Assembly (NCBI RefSeq): GCF_004320535.1
Contig: NZ_SIHY01000002.1
Span: 1 to 64,000, forward strand
Length of the DNA stretch: 64,000 nt
Origin: Arthrobacter sp. S41
GTDB lineage: Bacteria; Actinomycetota; Actinomycetes; Actinomycetales; Micrococcaceae
Direction of reading: 5' to 3'
Both the position numbers and the translations under genes were made by a program. The notes below the pieces were generated by a model, which saw nothing but the letters and a program-made list of their open reading frames with translations, had not been told where the DNA came from and did not search any database. Below are positions 11,237 to 20,546 of this stretch, in pieces; the stretch's first letter is position 1, and each line of letters begins with the position of its first letter.

Positions 11237-13102
11237 TTAGGTGCGCGCGAAGTAGGTATTGCGCCGTGGGACCTGCTCGGGATCCAAATGTTTGGGCAGG
11301 ATGACGTAGGGCAGACCCTTAATCTTGACCAGCTTCAGGTATCCGCTATGAACCATGACGTGGTGCTTTGTGCACAAGGGACAGCAGTCTTGTAACCGCG
11401 TGTGCCCGCCTTTGGCCCAAGGCGTGTAGTGGTGGAACTCCAACAACGCAGGTTCTGTGGTGCAGCCTGGTACCAGGCAGCCACCATCGCGGTCCCGGGC
11501 GGCCAACTTCATCCACCGTGGGAAGAGCCGGGCGTCGCGACCGATATCCATGATGACCCCGTCGGCGTTGTAAATCGGGCTGAGCACCTTAGCTTCGCAC
11601 AGCATGGTGCGCAGTTCGGGCCCGCTGAGTTTGACCCTATGGGCGGTAATCCCCTGCAGGGACGCCAAATCACACAGGTCAGCGTAGTTTGCATGCACCA
11701 CAATTTCCGGGGTCACGCGTTTGCCGGCGCTGTCGGGGTCGACATTTCGAAGCACCGCGTTCAGCGCGTTGAGTCTGCGCTCGGGAATGCTGCACGTTGA
11801 GGGCATCGTCGGCAAGGCTTTGTTTGGTGCGGGTGGAGCCAACGGATCAGGTGGATCGGTTGGTTCCGGCGGGTCTTCGTTGGGCGGGTGCGCAGCGTCG
11901 CTGCGGGCCCAGTCAGGAATCGGGTCATCACTGTGCCAGAGTGGGTCGATTGCCTCATCCGCATCGTCGGGGCGTTGCTCGTTGGTGCTTTCGTCGCCCG
12001 TCTTTTCCTCGCTGGTGTTTTTCTCGTCAGTCTTTTCCTCCGGATCCGCTTTGCCAGTGGCCGAAGTGGAATCTGATGAACCTGCGGAAGAGGCGTTAGC
12101 GGAAGAGGTGGAAGCATCGACGGCTTGACGGGCGGCGGCGCCAGCCTGGGTGCGCTTGTTGTCCGCCTGAGCGATCAACGATTCCCAGACCTCTGCATCA
12201 AGCGAGCGGACGCGGACGATAAATTCGTGGACCCCATTGATCACCGGGCCGCGAAAGAGCCCCAGCTTGGGAGCTTTTGTTTCGCCGTGTGCGTCCTTGT
12301 ACGCCTTGACCAAAGAATTCAACTGCTTCTGGCGGGTGCGGACCTGCTGAATATTCAGGTGCTCAGCGGCATGAACTTCGAGCAGGACGCCGTCCGGTGC
12401 GGTGGCGGTAGCCGAGGTAGGACTGCCATCGAAGGTGGTGTCTGCGGGTTCAAATTTGTCGAGCGCGCGGGCAATTTTGAGCACTTCGCGTGGATCAGCC
12501 AGCTGATGCAGATCTGGCAAACTCCACCCCTGAGCAGAGCCGGAAGATGACGATGCGGCAGAATCCGCAGAGAGGTCAGGATCCGAAGGGGCTGCGTGGT
12601 GATGGAAATGCTCGGCCAACAAGGTGAACCGTGGGGCGCAGGCGGCGCCGGAGATATCGGCGCGGGCGTGGACCAAATGTGCGTCGCTGATCCGGCCGGC
12701 GGCCTCAAAATAGTTCAGGTCCAGCACGCTGGCTAGGGTCTCCGCCGCGTCCTGGTAGAGGGTGCGGCCTGGGGCAAAAACCGGCTCGGCGCTGAAATCT
12801 GTGACGCCGGCGCGCAGGTCGTCGAATTCATTCACGTGCAGGGCATGCGCGGCGGTGGTTTCCACGGTGCTGGCCGCGGCTATGCTGGCGCGTGTGGCCT
12901 GCCGGCTCAACGCTTCGGCCAGTTGTGCGTGAGCCACGGCAACGCGTGGATCGGCGATGGAAGATGCCTGGGTGCTCAGGTTTTGGACCAGTTCCAGGCA
13001 CAGTGTTTCGGCGTGCAGCAGCTGCGCCGGCTCCAGCGTGATGCCCGAGGCCAGCGCCGAAGCGACCTCGGTCAGCGCACTGGTAACACTGTTTTTGTCC
13101 AT
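11237..13102 (-). CDS. DUF222 and HNH endonuclease-domain protein
   Basis: Actinobacterial protein with an N-terminal DUF222 region (about residues 1-300), a hydrophilic Ser/Asp/Glu/Pro-rich linker (about 320-420) and a C-terminal HNH nuclease domain. The HNH part shows CxxxxC, the HH pair (LEFHHYTPWAKGGH), a CxxC zinc pair and HHVMVH. Many high-GC Gram-positives carry several such genes; function is not established. I chose the ATG at 13102 (621 aa); a TTG at 13135 would add 11 residues and neither has a clear ribosome site. It sits between argR and argH, where it interrupts an otherwise typical arginine cluster. Confidence 0.85.
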   Translation of the reverse strand: MDKNSVTSALTEVASALASGITLEPAQLLHAETLCLELVQNLSTQASSIADPRVAVAHAQLAEALSRQATRASIAAASTVETTAAHALHVNEFDDLRAGVTDFSAEPVFAPGRTLYQDAAETLASVLDLNYFEAAGRISDAHLVHARADISGAACAPRFTLLAEHFHHHAAPSDPDLSADSAASSSSGSAQGWSLPDLHQLADPREVLKIARALDKFEPADTTFDGSPTSATATAPDGVLLEVHAAEHLNIQQVRTRQKQLNSLVKAYKDAHGETKAPKLGLFRGPVINGVHEFIVRVRSLDAEVWESLIAQADNKRTQAGAAARQAVDASTSSANASSAGSSDSTSATGKADPEEKTDEKNTSEEKTGDESTNEQRPDDADEAIDPLWHSDDPIPDWARSDAAHPPNEDPPEPTDPPDPLAPPAPNKALPTMPSTCSIPERRLNALNAVLRNVDPDSAGKRVTPEIVVHANYADLCDLASLQGITAHRVKLSGPELRTMLCEAKVLSPIYNADGVIMDIGRDARLFPRWMKLAARDRDGGCLVPGCTTEPALLEFHHYTPWAKGGHTRLQDCCPLCTKHHVMVHSGYLKLVKIKGLPYVILPKHLDPEQVPRRNTYFART

Positions 13103-13137
13103 GGGTTGATGATGCGCCGATCGGGCGGTTAACAACG

Positions 13138-13176
13138 CAGGCCGCCGCGCACTGTGGAAAAGTGCGTGGCGGCCTG
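13138..13176 (-). terminator. Terminator of the argCJBDFR operon
   Basis: A 16-bp inverted repeat with one G:T-type mismatch (caggccgccgcgcact / agtgcgtggcggcctg) follows the argR stop. It would end the arginine operon before the HNH gene. A short imperfect tandem repeat (gtggaagcgg-like, three copies) lies between it and argR at 13181-13221. Confidence 0.75.
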
Positions 13177-13230
13177 GGCTAGCCGAAGCGGGCGCGTGGA
13201 AGCGGCGTGTGGAAGCGGGCGGGCTGCGGG

Positions 13231-13734
13231 TTAGCGCGGTTCGGCCAGTGCGAGGAAGCGGGCAGCCACCTCGGCTCCCCCATCCACGTCGCGGGTGGTG
13301 ACCATGATGGTGTCATCTCCCGCGATGCAGCCCAAAATGAGCGGCATCTGCGAGTGGTCGATGGCCAGAGCCAGCAGATTCGCCGCGCCGGGCGGGGTGC
13401 GCAGCACCACGATGTTCCCGGAGGCTTCGGCGGTGACGAGCTGTTCGGCGCAAATCTTGGCCAGGCGCGCGTCGAGCACTTCCTGGGTAATCGCGGTCTG
13501 CGGGGAACGATCCCCACCTTCTTGGCGCACCGCGTAAATCAGCTGGCCGGAGTGGTCGCGGATGCGCACCGCGCCGATTTCCACCAGGTCACGGGAGAGC
13601 GTGGCCTGAGTGACTTCCAGCCCGTCGTCCTTGAGCAGCCCGAGTAGCTCGGCCTGTGATTTGACCGAGTTGTTGCCCAAAAATGCGCGGATGCGGGCCT
13701 GTCGAGCGGTTTTGGTGCTTGGCTGCGAGGACAT
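13231..13734 (-). CDS. argR: Arginine repressor
   Basis: Hexameric arginine-sensing repressor. The N-terminal winged helix (about residues 8-75, KSQAELLGLLKDDGLEVTQATLSRDL) binds ARG boxes. The C-terminal domain (about 90-165) oligomerises and binds L-arginine, with the conserved GDDTIMV strand. Length is 167 aa. It is the last gene of the argCJBDFR operon, 4 nt after argF, and is followed by a strong hairpin. It presumably regulates its own operon through the boxes at 19189-19222 and argH through those at 10411-10440. Confidence 0.96.
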   Translation of the reverse strand: MSSQPSTKTARQARIRAFLGNNSVKSQAELLGLLKDDGLEVTQATLSRDLVEIGAVRIRDHSGQLIYAVRQEGGDRSPQTAITQEVLDARLAKICAEQLVTAEASGNIVVLRTPPGAANLLALAIDHSQMPLILGCIAGDDTIMVTTRDVDGGAEVAARFLALAEPR

Positions 13735-13738
13735 TTTT

Positions 13739-14698
13739 TTACAGCTCCACTCGGGGATCTTGGGCCAGGCCGGAAGCGACCATAAGCCAGGTCATGACGG
13801 CCTTTTGGGCGTGCACGCGGTTTTCGGCTTCGTCAAAAACTACCGACTGTGGGCCGTCAATGACCTCGGCGGAAATTTCGTAGCCGCGGTAGGCAGGAAG
13901 ACAATGGAGTACGATCGCATCCGCCTTGGCCAGCTTCATCGCCTCGGAGGTGACCGAGTAGTCGGTGAACAGCTTCAGGCGTGCTTCCTTCTCATCTTCC
14001 TGACCCATGGAGACCCAGGTGTCGGTGACCACCACATCGGCGTCCTTCAGCGCGGCGGCAGCGTCGGTGGTGATGGTGACCGATCCCCCGGTGAGCTTCG
14101 CCCGCTCTTGTGCGGCGGCGACGATCGATTCGGCAGGCAGGTAGCCTTCGGGACCGGCAATGCGCACATGCATGCCGGCGGTGACACCAGCAAGCAGGTA
14201 GGAGTTGGCCATATTGTTGGCCGAGTCGCCCAGGTAGCTCATGGTCAGCCCTTGGGTGGCGCCCTTGTGCTCGCGCACGGTGAGCAGATCGGCGATCAAC
14301 TGGCACGGGTGGTAGTCATCGCTCAGCGCGTTGATGACCGGCACGGATGAGTTTGCCGCCATTTCTTCCAGGCCAGACTGGGCGTAGGTGCGCCACACGA
14401 TGGTGGAGACCATACGTTCGAGCACCATGGCGGAGTCGGCGATGGACTCCTTATGGCCCAGCTGGGATTCGCCGGAGTTGATGATCAGCGGGGAGCCGCC
14501 CAGTTCGGCGATGCCGGCGTGGAAGGAAACGCGGGTGCGGGTGCTGGTCTTGTCAAAAAAGACCGCGACGGTCTGCGGGCCAGCGTATGGCTGGTAGCCG
14601 TACTTGTCGGCCTTCATCGCAGCGGCCAGATCAAGCACCTTGGACTGTTCGTCGGCGGTGAAATCCAGGTCGGTCAAAAAGTGGCGGGTTGTGCTCAT
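13739..14698 (-). CDS. argF: Ornithine carbamoyltransferase
   Basis: Transfers the carbamoyl group from carbamoyl phosphate to ornithine, giving citrulline; cytoplasmic trimer. The carbamoyl phosphate loop STRTRVSF (about 51-58) and the ornithine loop HCLPAYRG (about 266-273) are intact, as is the DTWVSMGQ stretch. At 319 aa it has normal length. It lies 30 nt downstream of argD and 4 nt upstream of argR within the operon. The catabolic paralogue ArcB is excluded only by the biosynthetic context. Confidence 0.96.
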   Translation of the reverse strand: MSTTRHFLTDLDFTADEQSKVLDLAAAMKADKYGYQPYAGPQTVAVFFDKTSTRTRVSFHAGIAELGGSPLIINSGESQLGHKESIADSAMVLERMVSTIVWRTYAQSGLEEMAANSSVPVINALSDDYHPCQLIADLLTVREHKGATQGLTMSYLGDSANNMANSYLLAGVTAGMHVRIAGPEGYLPAESIVAAAQERAKLTGGSVTITTDAAAALKDADVVVTDTWVSMGQEDEKEARLKLFTDYSVTSEAMKLAKADAIVLHCLPAYRGYEISAEVIDGPQSVVFDEAENRVHAQKAVMTWLMVASGLAQDPRVEL

Positions 14699-14728
14699 CA
14701 GTTTGTTCCTTAGAATTTGTGCGAAGTT

Positions 14729-15985
14729 TTAGGCGGCGGCGATCAGCTGTGGCAGCGCCTGCAAGAAGCTGCCCAGCTGCTCTTGGGTGATCACCAGTGG
14801 CGGGGCCAGACGGATGGTGAACTCGTCGGTGGCGTTGATGATAAATCCGGCATCTAGCGCCGCGGTCACCAGTGCCGGGGCGTTGGCCTCGGTAAGCTCA
14901 AAGGCGGTGAGCATCCCTGCCCCGCGCACCTGTCCCACGCCGGTGATCCCGGCTAGCTGTTGACGCAGCCACTGACCATTTTCTCGAACCTGTTTAAGCA
15001 GGTTCTGGGATTCGATGGTGTGGATGACCGCCAGGCCCGCCGCGCAGGCTACCGGGTTACCACCAAAGGTGGTGCCGTGATCGCCCGGGGTTAGGCGTCC
15101 GGTATTTTCTTCACCAAAGACGATCATCGCGCCGATCGGGAAGCCGCCGCCCAGACCCTTGGCCAAGGTCATCACGTCGGGAATGACCGGTGCCGAGGCG
15201 AAGAATGCGCCGGTGCGCCCCATGCCGGTTTGCACCTCGTCGAAGACCAGCAAGGCGCCAGCCTTGCGGGTAATGTCCCGGGCTGCCTGCAGGTACTGAG
15301 CCGAGAGCATTTTCACTCCGGCCTCACCCTGAATCGGCTCGATGAACACCGCCGAGACAGTTTCGTCCACTGCCTCACGCAGCGCCTCGATATCGCCGGC
15401 TGGAATCCAGGTGACGTTTTCGGGTAGCGGAGCGAAAGGAGCCCGGTACTTTTCCTTATAGGTCAGCGACAGTGCACCTAGGGTGCGGCCGTGGAAGGCG
15501 TGTTCTAGGGCGATCACCCGGGTACGCGGGGTCTGGTCGGTGCCAGCGTTGCGCCGGGTCAGCTTCAGGGCCGCCTCGTTGGCTTCGGTTCCGGAGTTGG
15601 CGAAGAAGACTTTGGAACCTGCCGGTGCGGCAGAGATTTCCAGTAGCTTTTCGGCCAGGGCGATCTGGCTCGGGGAAGTGAAGAAGTTCGACACGTGCCC
15701 CAAGGTAGCCAGCTGGCTGGTGATCACGGAGGTCAGCAGCGGGTTGGCATGCCCTAGGGTATTCACCGCGATCCCACCGAGCAGGTCCAGGTACTGGTTG
15801 CCGTCAGCATCCCACACATGGCAGCCAGCACCACGCACGAGTACACGCTGCGGGGTGCCAAAAACGCCAAGTAGCGAGGTGGAGTAGCGCTCGGAAAGAG
15901 CCGCCGAAGAAAGCTGGGTTAGCTGCGCCACCTCATCGATGGCCACATCGGTAGCGCTGTTGGTGTGCGTGGATTGCTCGCTCAC
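14729..15985 (-). CDS. argD: Acetylornithine aminotransferase
   Basis: PLP-dependent class III aminotransferase that makes N-acetylornithine from N-acetylglutamate semialdehyde using glutamate. The PLP lysine lies in [13 protein letters not shown] (about 266-278); the preceding [13 protein letters not shown] holds the aspartate that contacts the cofactor nitrogen. Length is 418 aa. It starts at a GTG that overlaps the argB stop by four bases (GTGA), indicating translational coupling. Such enzymes may also serve lysine synthesis (DapC activity), which sequence alone does not settle. Confidence 0.95.
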   Translation of the reverse strand: MSEQSTHTNSATDVAIDEVAQLTQLSSAALSERYSTSLLGVFGTPQRVLVRGAGCHVWDADGNQYLDLLGGIAVNTLGHANPLLTSVITSQLATLGHVSNFFTSPSQIALAEKLLEISAAPAGSKVFFANSGTEANEAALKLTRRNAGTDQTPRTRVIALEHAFHGRTLGALSLTYKEKYRAPFAPLPENVTWIPAGDIEALREAVDETVSAVFIEPIQGEAGVKMLSAQYLQAARDITRKAGALLVFDEVQTGMGRTGAFFASAPVIPDVMTLAKGLGGGFPIGAMIVFGEENTGRLTPGDHGTTFGGNPVACAAGLAVIHTIESQNLLKQVRENGQWLRQQLAGITGVGQVRGAGMLTAFELTEANAPALVTAALDAGFIINATDEFTIRLAPPLVITQEQLGSFLQALPQLIAAA

Positions 15986-16920
15986 AAGTTGTCCTTTGCG
16001 TGGGTGATTACCCCCGGGAGCACCTGGGTGCCCACCCCGGCGGTGGTGAAGATTTCTAGCAGCATGGAGTGCGGGACTCGACCGTCCACGATGTGCGCTT
16101 GGCCCACGCCTTCATCGACGGCTTTCAGGCAGGCACCCATTTTGGGGATCATGCCCGATTCCAGACTTGGCAGCATGCCGCGCAGCTCATCGTTGGTGAT
16201 GGAACTGATCAGCGAGGACTTGTCCGGCCAGGCCGCGTACAACCCTTCCACATCGGTGAGGATCACCAGTTTGGTGGCGCCCAGCGCGGTGGCTAGGGCG
16301 GCCGCGGCGGTATCGGCGTTAACGTTGAGCACCGCACCGGTTGGATCGCCATTGTCATCAAATTCCGGGGCGACGGTGGAAATCACCGGGATCATGCCGG
16401 CGTCCACCAGTGAGTCAACCTGATCGGTGCGCACGCGCGTGACCTCACCAACCAAACCCAAATCCACCGGCAATCCGTCAACGATGGTGCCGGTCCGCAC
16501 GGCCTGCAAGGTGGCGCCGTCCTCGCCGGACATGCCCACCGAGTAGGGTCCGTGGGAGTTGATGAGCCCCACCAGATCGCGCTGCACCTGGCCGGTGAGC
16601 ACCATACGAACCACGTCCATGGCCTCGGGCGTGGTCACCCGCAGTCCCCCGCGGAATTCCGACTTGATGCCCAAAGTATCAAGCATTTTATTGATCTGCG
16701 GTCCGCCTCCGTGCACCACCACCGGATTGATTCCGGCATGCCGCAAGAAGACGATGTCCTCGGCGAAGGCACGTCGCAGCTCATCGTTGACCATCGCATT
16801 GCCACCGTATTTGATGACCATGGTGGTTCCGGCAAAGCGCTGGATCCACGGCAGTGCTTCAATGAGCGCTTCGGCTTTGGATTGGGCGGAATCCAGGTTG
16901 GTGCGGATGCTTTGAGCCAT
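15982..16920 (-). CDS. argB: Acetylglutamate kinase
   Basis: Phosphorylates N-acetylglutamate; usually the arginine-feedback-controlled step in organisms with cyclic acetyl recycling by ArgJ. The amino acid kinase fold shows the N-terminal KYGGNAM phosphate-binding motif and [10 protein letters not shown]. Length is 312 aa, with the N-terminal helix (about residues 1-30) characteristic of arginine-inhibited hexameric enzymes, so feedback inhibition is likely though inferred. It overlaps argD by four bases and is 11 nt from argJ. Confidence 0.96.
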   Translation of the reverse strand: MAQSIRTNLDSAQSKAEALIEALPWIQRFAGTTMVIKYGGNAMVNDELRRAFAEDIVFLRHAGINPVVVHGGGPQINKMLDTLGIKSEFRGGLRVTTPEAMDVVRMVLTGQVQRDLVGLINSHGPYSVGMSGEDGATLQAVRTGTIVDGLPVDLGLVGEVTRVRTDQVDSLVDAGMIPVISTVAPEFDDNGDPTGAVLNVNADTAAAALATALGATKLVILTDVEGLYAAWPDKSSLISSITNDELRGMLPSLESGMIPKMGACLKAVDEGVGQAHIVDGRVPHSMLLEIFTTAGVGTQVLPGVITHAKDNL

Positions 16921-16931
16921 GTGGATCGTTC

Positions 16932-18146
16932 CTAGCTGGAGTAGGCGGAGTTTTCGTGGACGTAGTCGTGGGTCAGGTCGTTGGTCAGCACGGTGGCTTC
17001 CTCACTGCCTGCGTTCAGATCGATCTCGATGGACACGTTGCGCTCTTCAAGAGAGACCAGATTTCGATCTTCGCCCACCCCGCCGTTTTTGCAGACCATC
17101 ACGCCGTTGATCGAGACGTTAAGCTGATCTGGTTCAAAGGCGGCCTTGGTGGTGCCAACCTCGGAGAGCACACGGCCCCAGTTAGGGTCTTTGCCAAACA
17201 CTGCGGTCTTGACCAGGTTGGAGCGGGATACGGCCTTGGAAACTTCCAGGGCGTCGGCTTCACTGGCGGCATTGTAGGTGCGGATCGCGATGGTGTGATC
17301 GGCCCCTTCGGCGTCTTCGATCAGCATCGCGGCCAGTTCGCAGCAGGCGTCGGTCAGTGCTGCAGTGAATTCGCCCAAGTCCGGGGTGGTGCCCGAGGCA
17401 CCGGAGGCCAGCAGCAACACGGTGTCGTTGGTGGACATGCAGCCATCGGAGTCGGCACGGTCAAAGCTCATCGCAGTGGCTACGCGCAGAGCCTGATCGG
17501 CCTGATCGGAAGAAAGCACCGCATCGGTGGTGAGAACAACCAGCATGGTGGCAAGCGCCGGGGCGAGCATGCCCGCGCCCTTGGCCATACCGCCAATGAC
17601 CACTTGGCCACTTGCAGCATCCCCCACCGTGCGCGAAACTAACTTCGGCACGGTATCGGTGGTCATAATTCCGGCTGCGGCCTGATCGGCGGCATTCTGG
17701 TCGGTGGCCAACGCATCGGCGGCGGCTTTCACCCCGGGAAGCAGCTTATCCATAGGAAGCTGCATGCCGATCAGGCCGGTGGAGGCCACAGCGACATCCC
17801 CTGCGGACACCGAGAGCAGTTCAGCGACGTATTCGGCACTCTGGTGGGTATTGCCAAAACCTTCGGCGCCGGTGCAGGCATTGGCTCCGCCGGAGTTCAG
17901 CAGCACCGCATCAATTCGACCATCAGCCAAGACCTGCTTGGACCAGTGCACCGGGGCGGCGGCCACACGGTTGGAGGTGAAGACACCGGCGGCGTTAAAG
18001 TTTGGACCAAGGTTTTTGACCAGAACAACGTCGTTCTTGCCGGTGGACTTCAGACCTGCTGGTACCCCGGCAGCGCTGAAGCCGGCCGGTGCGGTGACAC
18101 CTAAAGCTGGTGCCGAAGGATAGGTATTGGTGTGGGCGAGACTCAC
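16932..18146 (-). CDS. argJ: Bifunctional ornithine acetyltransferase / N-acetylglutamate synthase
   Basis: Transfers acetyl from N-acetylornithine to glutamate, regenerating N-acetylglutamate and releasing ornithine. It is a self-cleaving Ntn-type enzyme; the autoprocessing site is the second Thr region in [10 protein letters not shown] (about residues 178-187), which splits the 404-aa precursor into alpha and beta chains. Starts at GTG, overlapping the argC stop by four bases (GTGA). Whether it also makes N-acetylglutamate from acetyl-CoA cannot be told, but no separate argA is in the window. Confidence 0.95.
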   Translation of the reverse strand: MSLAHTNTYPSAPALGVTAPAGFSAAGVPAGLKSTGKNDVVLVKNLGPNFNAAGVFTSNRVAAAPVHWSKQVLADGRIDAVLLNSGGANACTGAEGFGNTHQSAEYVAELLSVSAGDVAVASTGLIGMQLPMDKLLPGVKAAADALATDQNAADQAAAGIMTTDTVPKLVSRTVGDAASGQVVIGGMAKGAGMLAPALATMLVVLTTDAVLSSDQADQALRVATAMSFDRADSDGCMSTNDTVLLLASGASGTTPDLGEFTAALTDACCELAAMLIEDAEGADHTIAIRTYNAASEADALEVSKAVSRSNLVKTAVFGKDPNWGRVLSEVGTTKAAFEPDQLNVSINGVMVCKNGGVGEDRNLVSLEERNVSIEIDLNAGSEEATVLTNDLTHDYVHENSAYSS

Positions 18147-19174
18147 GGTGCAACTCCTTGCATGAGCAATCCGGTATTTTCTGGCAAGCCCAGGGCGATG
18201 TTCATGGACTGAACTGCCGCTCCTGCGGTGCCTTTGGTGAGGTTATCGAGCGCGGCGGTGACAATCACACGGTTGGCGTGCGTATCAAAGGCCAGCTGTA
18301 GCTGAACGTGGTTGGAGCCTTGGACCGCGCCGGTAGTCGGCCACTGGCCCTCGGGTAGCAGGTGCACAAATTGCTCGTTGGCGTACGCCTGTTCCCAAGC
18401 GGTGCGCAATTGCGCTTCAGTGACTCCGGCTTTCACCTTGGCGGTGGCGGTGGTCAAAATTCCGCGTGGCATCGGTGCCAGCGTTGGGGTGAAAGACACG
18501 ATGACCTCTTCGCCGGCCAGCTTGGAGAAGCCCTGTTCCATTTCCGGGATATGGCGGTGGATGCCACCAACACCGTAGGTGCTCATCGAGCCCATCACTT
18601 CGCTACCCAAGAGGTTTGGCTTCAGCGATTTGCCGGCTCCCGAGGTTCCGGAAGCGGAGACGATGACCACGTCATCTGACTCGAGCAGCCCGGCCGCGAA
18701 GCCCGGTGCAAGGGCGAGCTGACCGCCGGTTGGGTAACAGCCTGGTACGGCTACGCGCTTGGTGCCCACCAGTTTTTCACGCTGGCCAGGTAGTTCGGGC
18801 AGCCCATATGGCCAGAAGCCTGCGTGTTCGGAGCCGTAGAACTTTTCCCAGGCGGCTGCTGATTCAAGGCGGTGATCTGCCCCGGCATCAATGACCAAGG
18901 TGTTTTCCGGTAACGCTGCGGCCACGGTGCCGGAGGCACCGTGTGGCAGGGCCAGGAATACTACGTCGTGCCCGGCGAGGTTTTCTACCGAGGTTTCTAC
19001 CAGAACTCGATCGGCGAGCGCATGCAGATGCGGTGCGATCGAGCCGAGTCGCTGCCCGGCTTGGGAGTGCGCGGTGATTGCGCCAATCTCTACTTCTGGA
19101 TGGGCCGCAAGGATGCGAAGGACCTCACCGCCGGCGTAACCGCTGGCGCCGGAGACAGCTACTGAAATCGTCAT
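18143..19174 (-). CDS. argC: N-acetyl-gamma-glutamyl-phosphate reductase
   Basis: NADPH-dependent reduction of N-acetylglutamyl phosphate to the semialdehyde. The N-terminal Rossmann motif is GASGYAGGE (about 9-17) and the catalytic Cys lies in VPGCYPTGG (about 141-149). Length is 343 aa. It is the first gene of argCJBDFR. A TAGAAT hexamer ends 6 nt before the ATG and there is no Shine-Dalgarno sequence, so the transcript is probably leaderless. Paired ARG-like boxes overlap the promoter. Confidence 0.96.
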   Translation of the reverse strand: MTISVAVSGASGYAGGEVLRILAAHPEVEIGAITAHSQAGQRLGSIAPHLHALADRVLVETSVENLAGHDVVFLALPHGASGTVAAALPENTLVIDAGADHRLESAAAWEKFYGSEHAGFWPYGLPELPGQREKLVGTKRVAVPGCYPTGGQLALAPGFAAGLLESDDVVIVSASGTSGAGKSLKPNLLGSEVMGSMSTYGVGGIHRHIPEMEQGFSKLAGEEVIVSFTPTLAPMPRGILTTATAKVKAGVTEAQLRTAWEQAYANEQFVHLLPEGQWPTTGAVQGSNHVQLQLAFDTHANRVIVTAALDNLTKGTAGAAVQSMNIALGLPENTGLLMQGVAP

Positions 19175-19181
19175 GACTAGA

Positions 19182-19222
19182 TTCTATCGCGAATTATTCA
19201 CCCACGCTAATAAATATTCATA
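19182..19222 (-). promoter_or_regulatory. argC promoter -10 and paired ARG boxes
   Basis: On the minus strand TGAATATTTATTAG (19207-19220) and TGAATAATTCGC (19189-19200) are two ARG-box-like sites whose TGAAT cores lie 20 bp apart. The downstream box touches a TAGAAT -10 hexamer (19182-19187), which ends 6 nt before the argC ATG. Binding of ArgR here would block the promoter, so this is a plausible arginine operator. The -35 region is weak. Confidence 0.65.
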
Positions 19223-19350
19223 AAATTCTTCGTCACGTAACCCGACATCCTGCGAAGCTGTCCCCACCGTGAAGAGCAAAGTCCTAAACTGGCCGTAGAG
19301 ACCCCGCCGGAATACCCCCGGGACACTGAGAATTTCAGGAGTAATGCAAC

Positions 19351-20319
19351 ATGGAGCAACAAGCCATTGCAGTTAACGAACCAACCGACGCCAACGGACT
19401 GAAGCTAACTCAAATCCCAGTTCCGTCCCCGGGTGCTGGCCAGCTCCTAGTCAAGATCGCGGCGACCGGCGTGAACTTCATCGAGACCTATCAACGCAGC
19501 GGCATCTACACCGTGGACTACCCATTTGTGCCCGGCTCAGAATTCTCTGGCGTAGTTGAGCAGATTGGTGAAGGCGTACAGAACTTCAAGATCGGCGATC
19601 GCGTAGCAACGGCCTCAGGAGAAGCGGGCTACTCGCAGTATGCATTGGTGGATGCCGCGCTTACCGGCAAGGTCCCGGACGCGGTGGATTTACATGTCGC
19701 TGCGGCCCTTCCCTTGCAGGGCATGACCGCTCACTATCTGGTCCACTCCAGCTACATGGTTCACAACGGCGACGTTATCCTCACCTATGCCGGCGCCGGT
19801 GGAGTAGGCCTGATCCTCACCCAGCTACTCAAACTCAAGGGTGCCACCGTTATCACCACCGCATCCACCCAGGAAAAGAAGGATCTGGCTAAGGCAGCCG
19901 GGGCAGACTACGTGGTCGATTACGACCAGGTGGCCCAAACCGTTGACAAAGTCACCGGCGGCAAGGGAGTTAACGCGGTCTATGACGGTATCGGCAAAGA
20001 CACCTTTGATACGTCGCTGGCAGCCTTGCGCCGCCGTGGCACGCTAGTTCTCTTTGGTGGCGCCAGCGGTCAGGTCCCACCTTTTGATATACAGCGATTG
20101 AATGCCGGCGGTTCGTTGACCGTGACACGTCCAAAGCTTGTGGACTTCTTGACCTCGCAGCAGGAGATGCACTGGCGCTTCGGCGACATGGTTGGTTGGG
20201 TAGCCAGCGGAAAGATTGATGTGCGCATCGGTGCACAGTATCCGCTGACCGAGGCAGCCGCGGCGCATACTGCCTTGGAATCTCGATCCACCACTGGCAA
20301 AGTCATCCTGTTGCAATAA
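19351..20319 (+). CDS. Quinone oxidoreductase (zinc-free MDR family)
   Basis: NADPH:quinone reductase-type medium-chain dehydrogenase. The GroES-like N-terminal domain (about 1-120) lacks the zinc-binding cysteines of alcohol dehydrogenases; the Rossmann domain carries AGAGGVG (about 150-156). VNFIETYQRSGIY and LPLQGMTAHYL are hallmarks of the QorA-type group. Length is 322 aa. The ribosome site AGGAG sits 8 nt before the ATG. It is divergent from argC and followed by a hairpin, so it is probably transcribed alone. Confidence 0.92.
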   Translation: MEQQAIAVNEPTDANGLKLTQIPVPSPGAGQLLVKIAATGVNFIETYQRSGIYTVDYPFVPGSEFSGVVEQIGEGVQNFKIGDRVATASGEAGYSQYALVDAALTGKVPDAVDLHVAAALPLQGMTAHYLVHSSYMVHNGDVILTYAGAGGVGLILTQLLKLKGATVITTASTQEKKDLAKAAGADYVVDYDQVAQTVDKVTGGKGVNAVYDGIGKDTFDTSLAALRRRGTLVLFGGASGQVPPFDIQRLNAGGSLTVTRPKLVDFLTSQQEMHWRFGDMVGWVASGKIDVRIGAQYPLTEAAAAHTALESRSTTGKVILLQ

Positions 20320-20330
20320 GTACCAGCGAT

Positions 20331-20371
20331 AAGGCCTGAGAAGCAATAAAACCCATTGCTTCGAAGGCCTT
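20331..20371 (+). terminator. Hairpin after quinone oxidoreductase
   Basis: A 17-bp inverted repeat with two central mismatches (aaggcctgagaagcaat / attgcttcgaaggcctt, 7-nt loop). It is followed by a short T stretch only inside the arm, so termination may be partial. Confidence 0.6.
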
Positions 20372-20445
20372 TCGCGTCGCAGCAGTGAATCCTTTGAGAG
20401 ATAGCCGACAGTTCAAGCAAGTCTGGGCTAAGGCGAGGTTCAAAG

Positions 20446-20477
20446 CGTATTAAATGAATACGGGACCAGCAGGTCCC
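20446..20477. repeat. Two adjoining inverted repeats upstream of the Pls-like synthetase
   Basis: cgtatt-aaatg-aatacg (20446-20462) abuts gggacc-agca-ggtccc (20462-20477), about 70-100 nt before the synthetase start. The first could be an operator; the second forms a 6-bp GC hairpin. They could regulate the cluster, but no known motif is recognised. Nothing else in 20372-20546 is assignable. Confidence 0.45.
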
Positions 20478-20546
20478 ACCCCTCCAGGATCCATTTCGTT
20501 TCCGGGACGCACTCCCCCAGCGACCCGACACAACTGACACATTTTT

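Noticed and set aside
11237-13102. HNH protein as a homing or mobile element
   Set aside because: No flanking target duplication or terminal repeats; DUF222-HNH genes are scattered as ordinary genes in this group.
13610-14350. 246-codon plus-strand frame antisense to argR/argF
   Set aside because: Shadow of two certain genes, with no ribosome site and no family resemblance.
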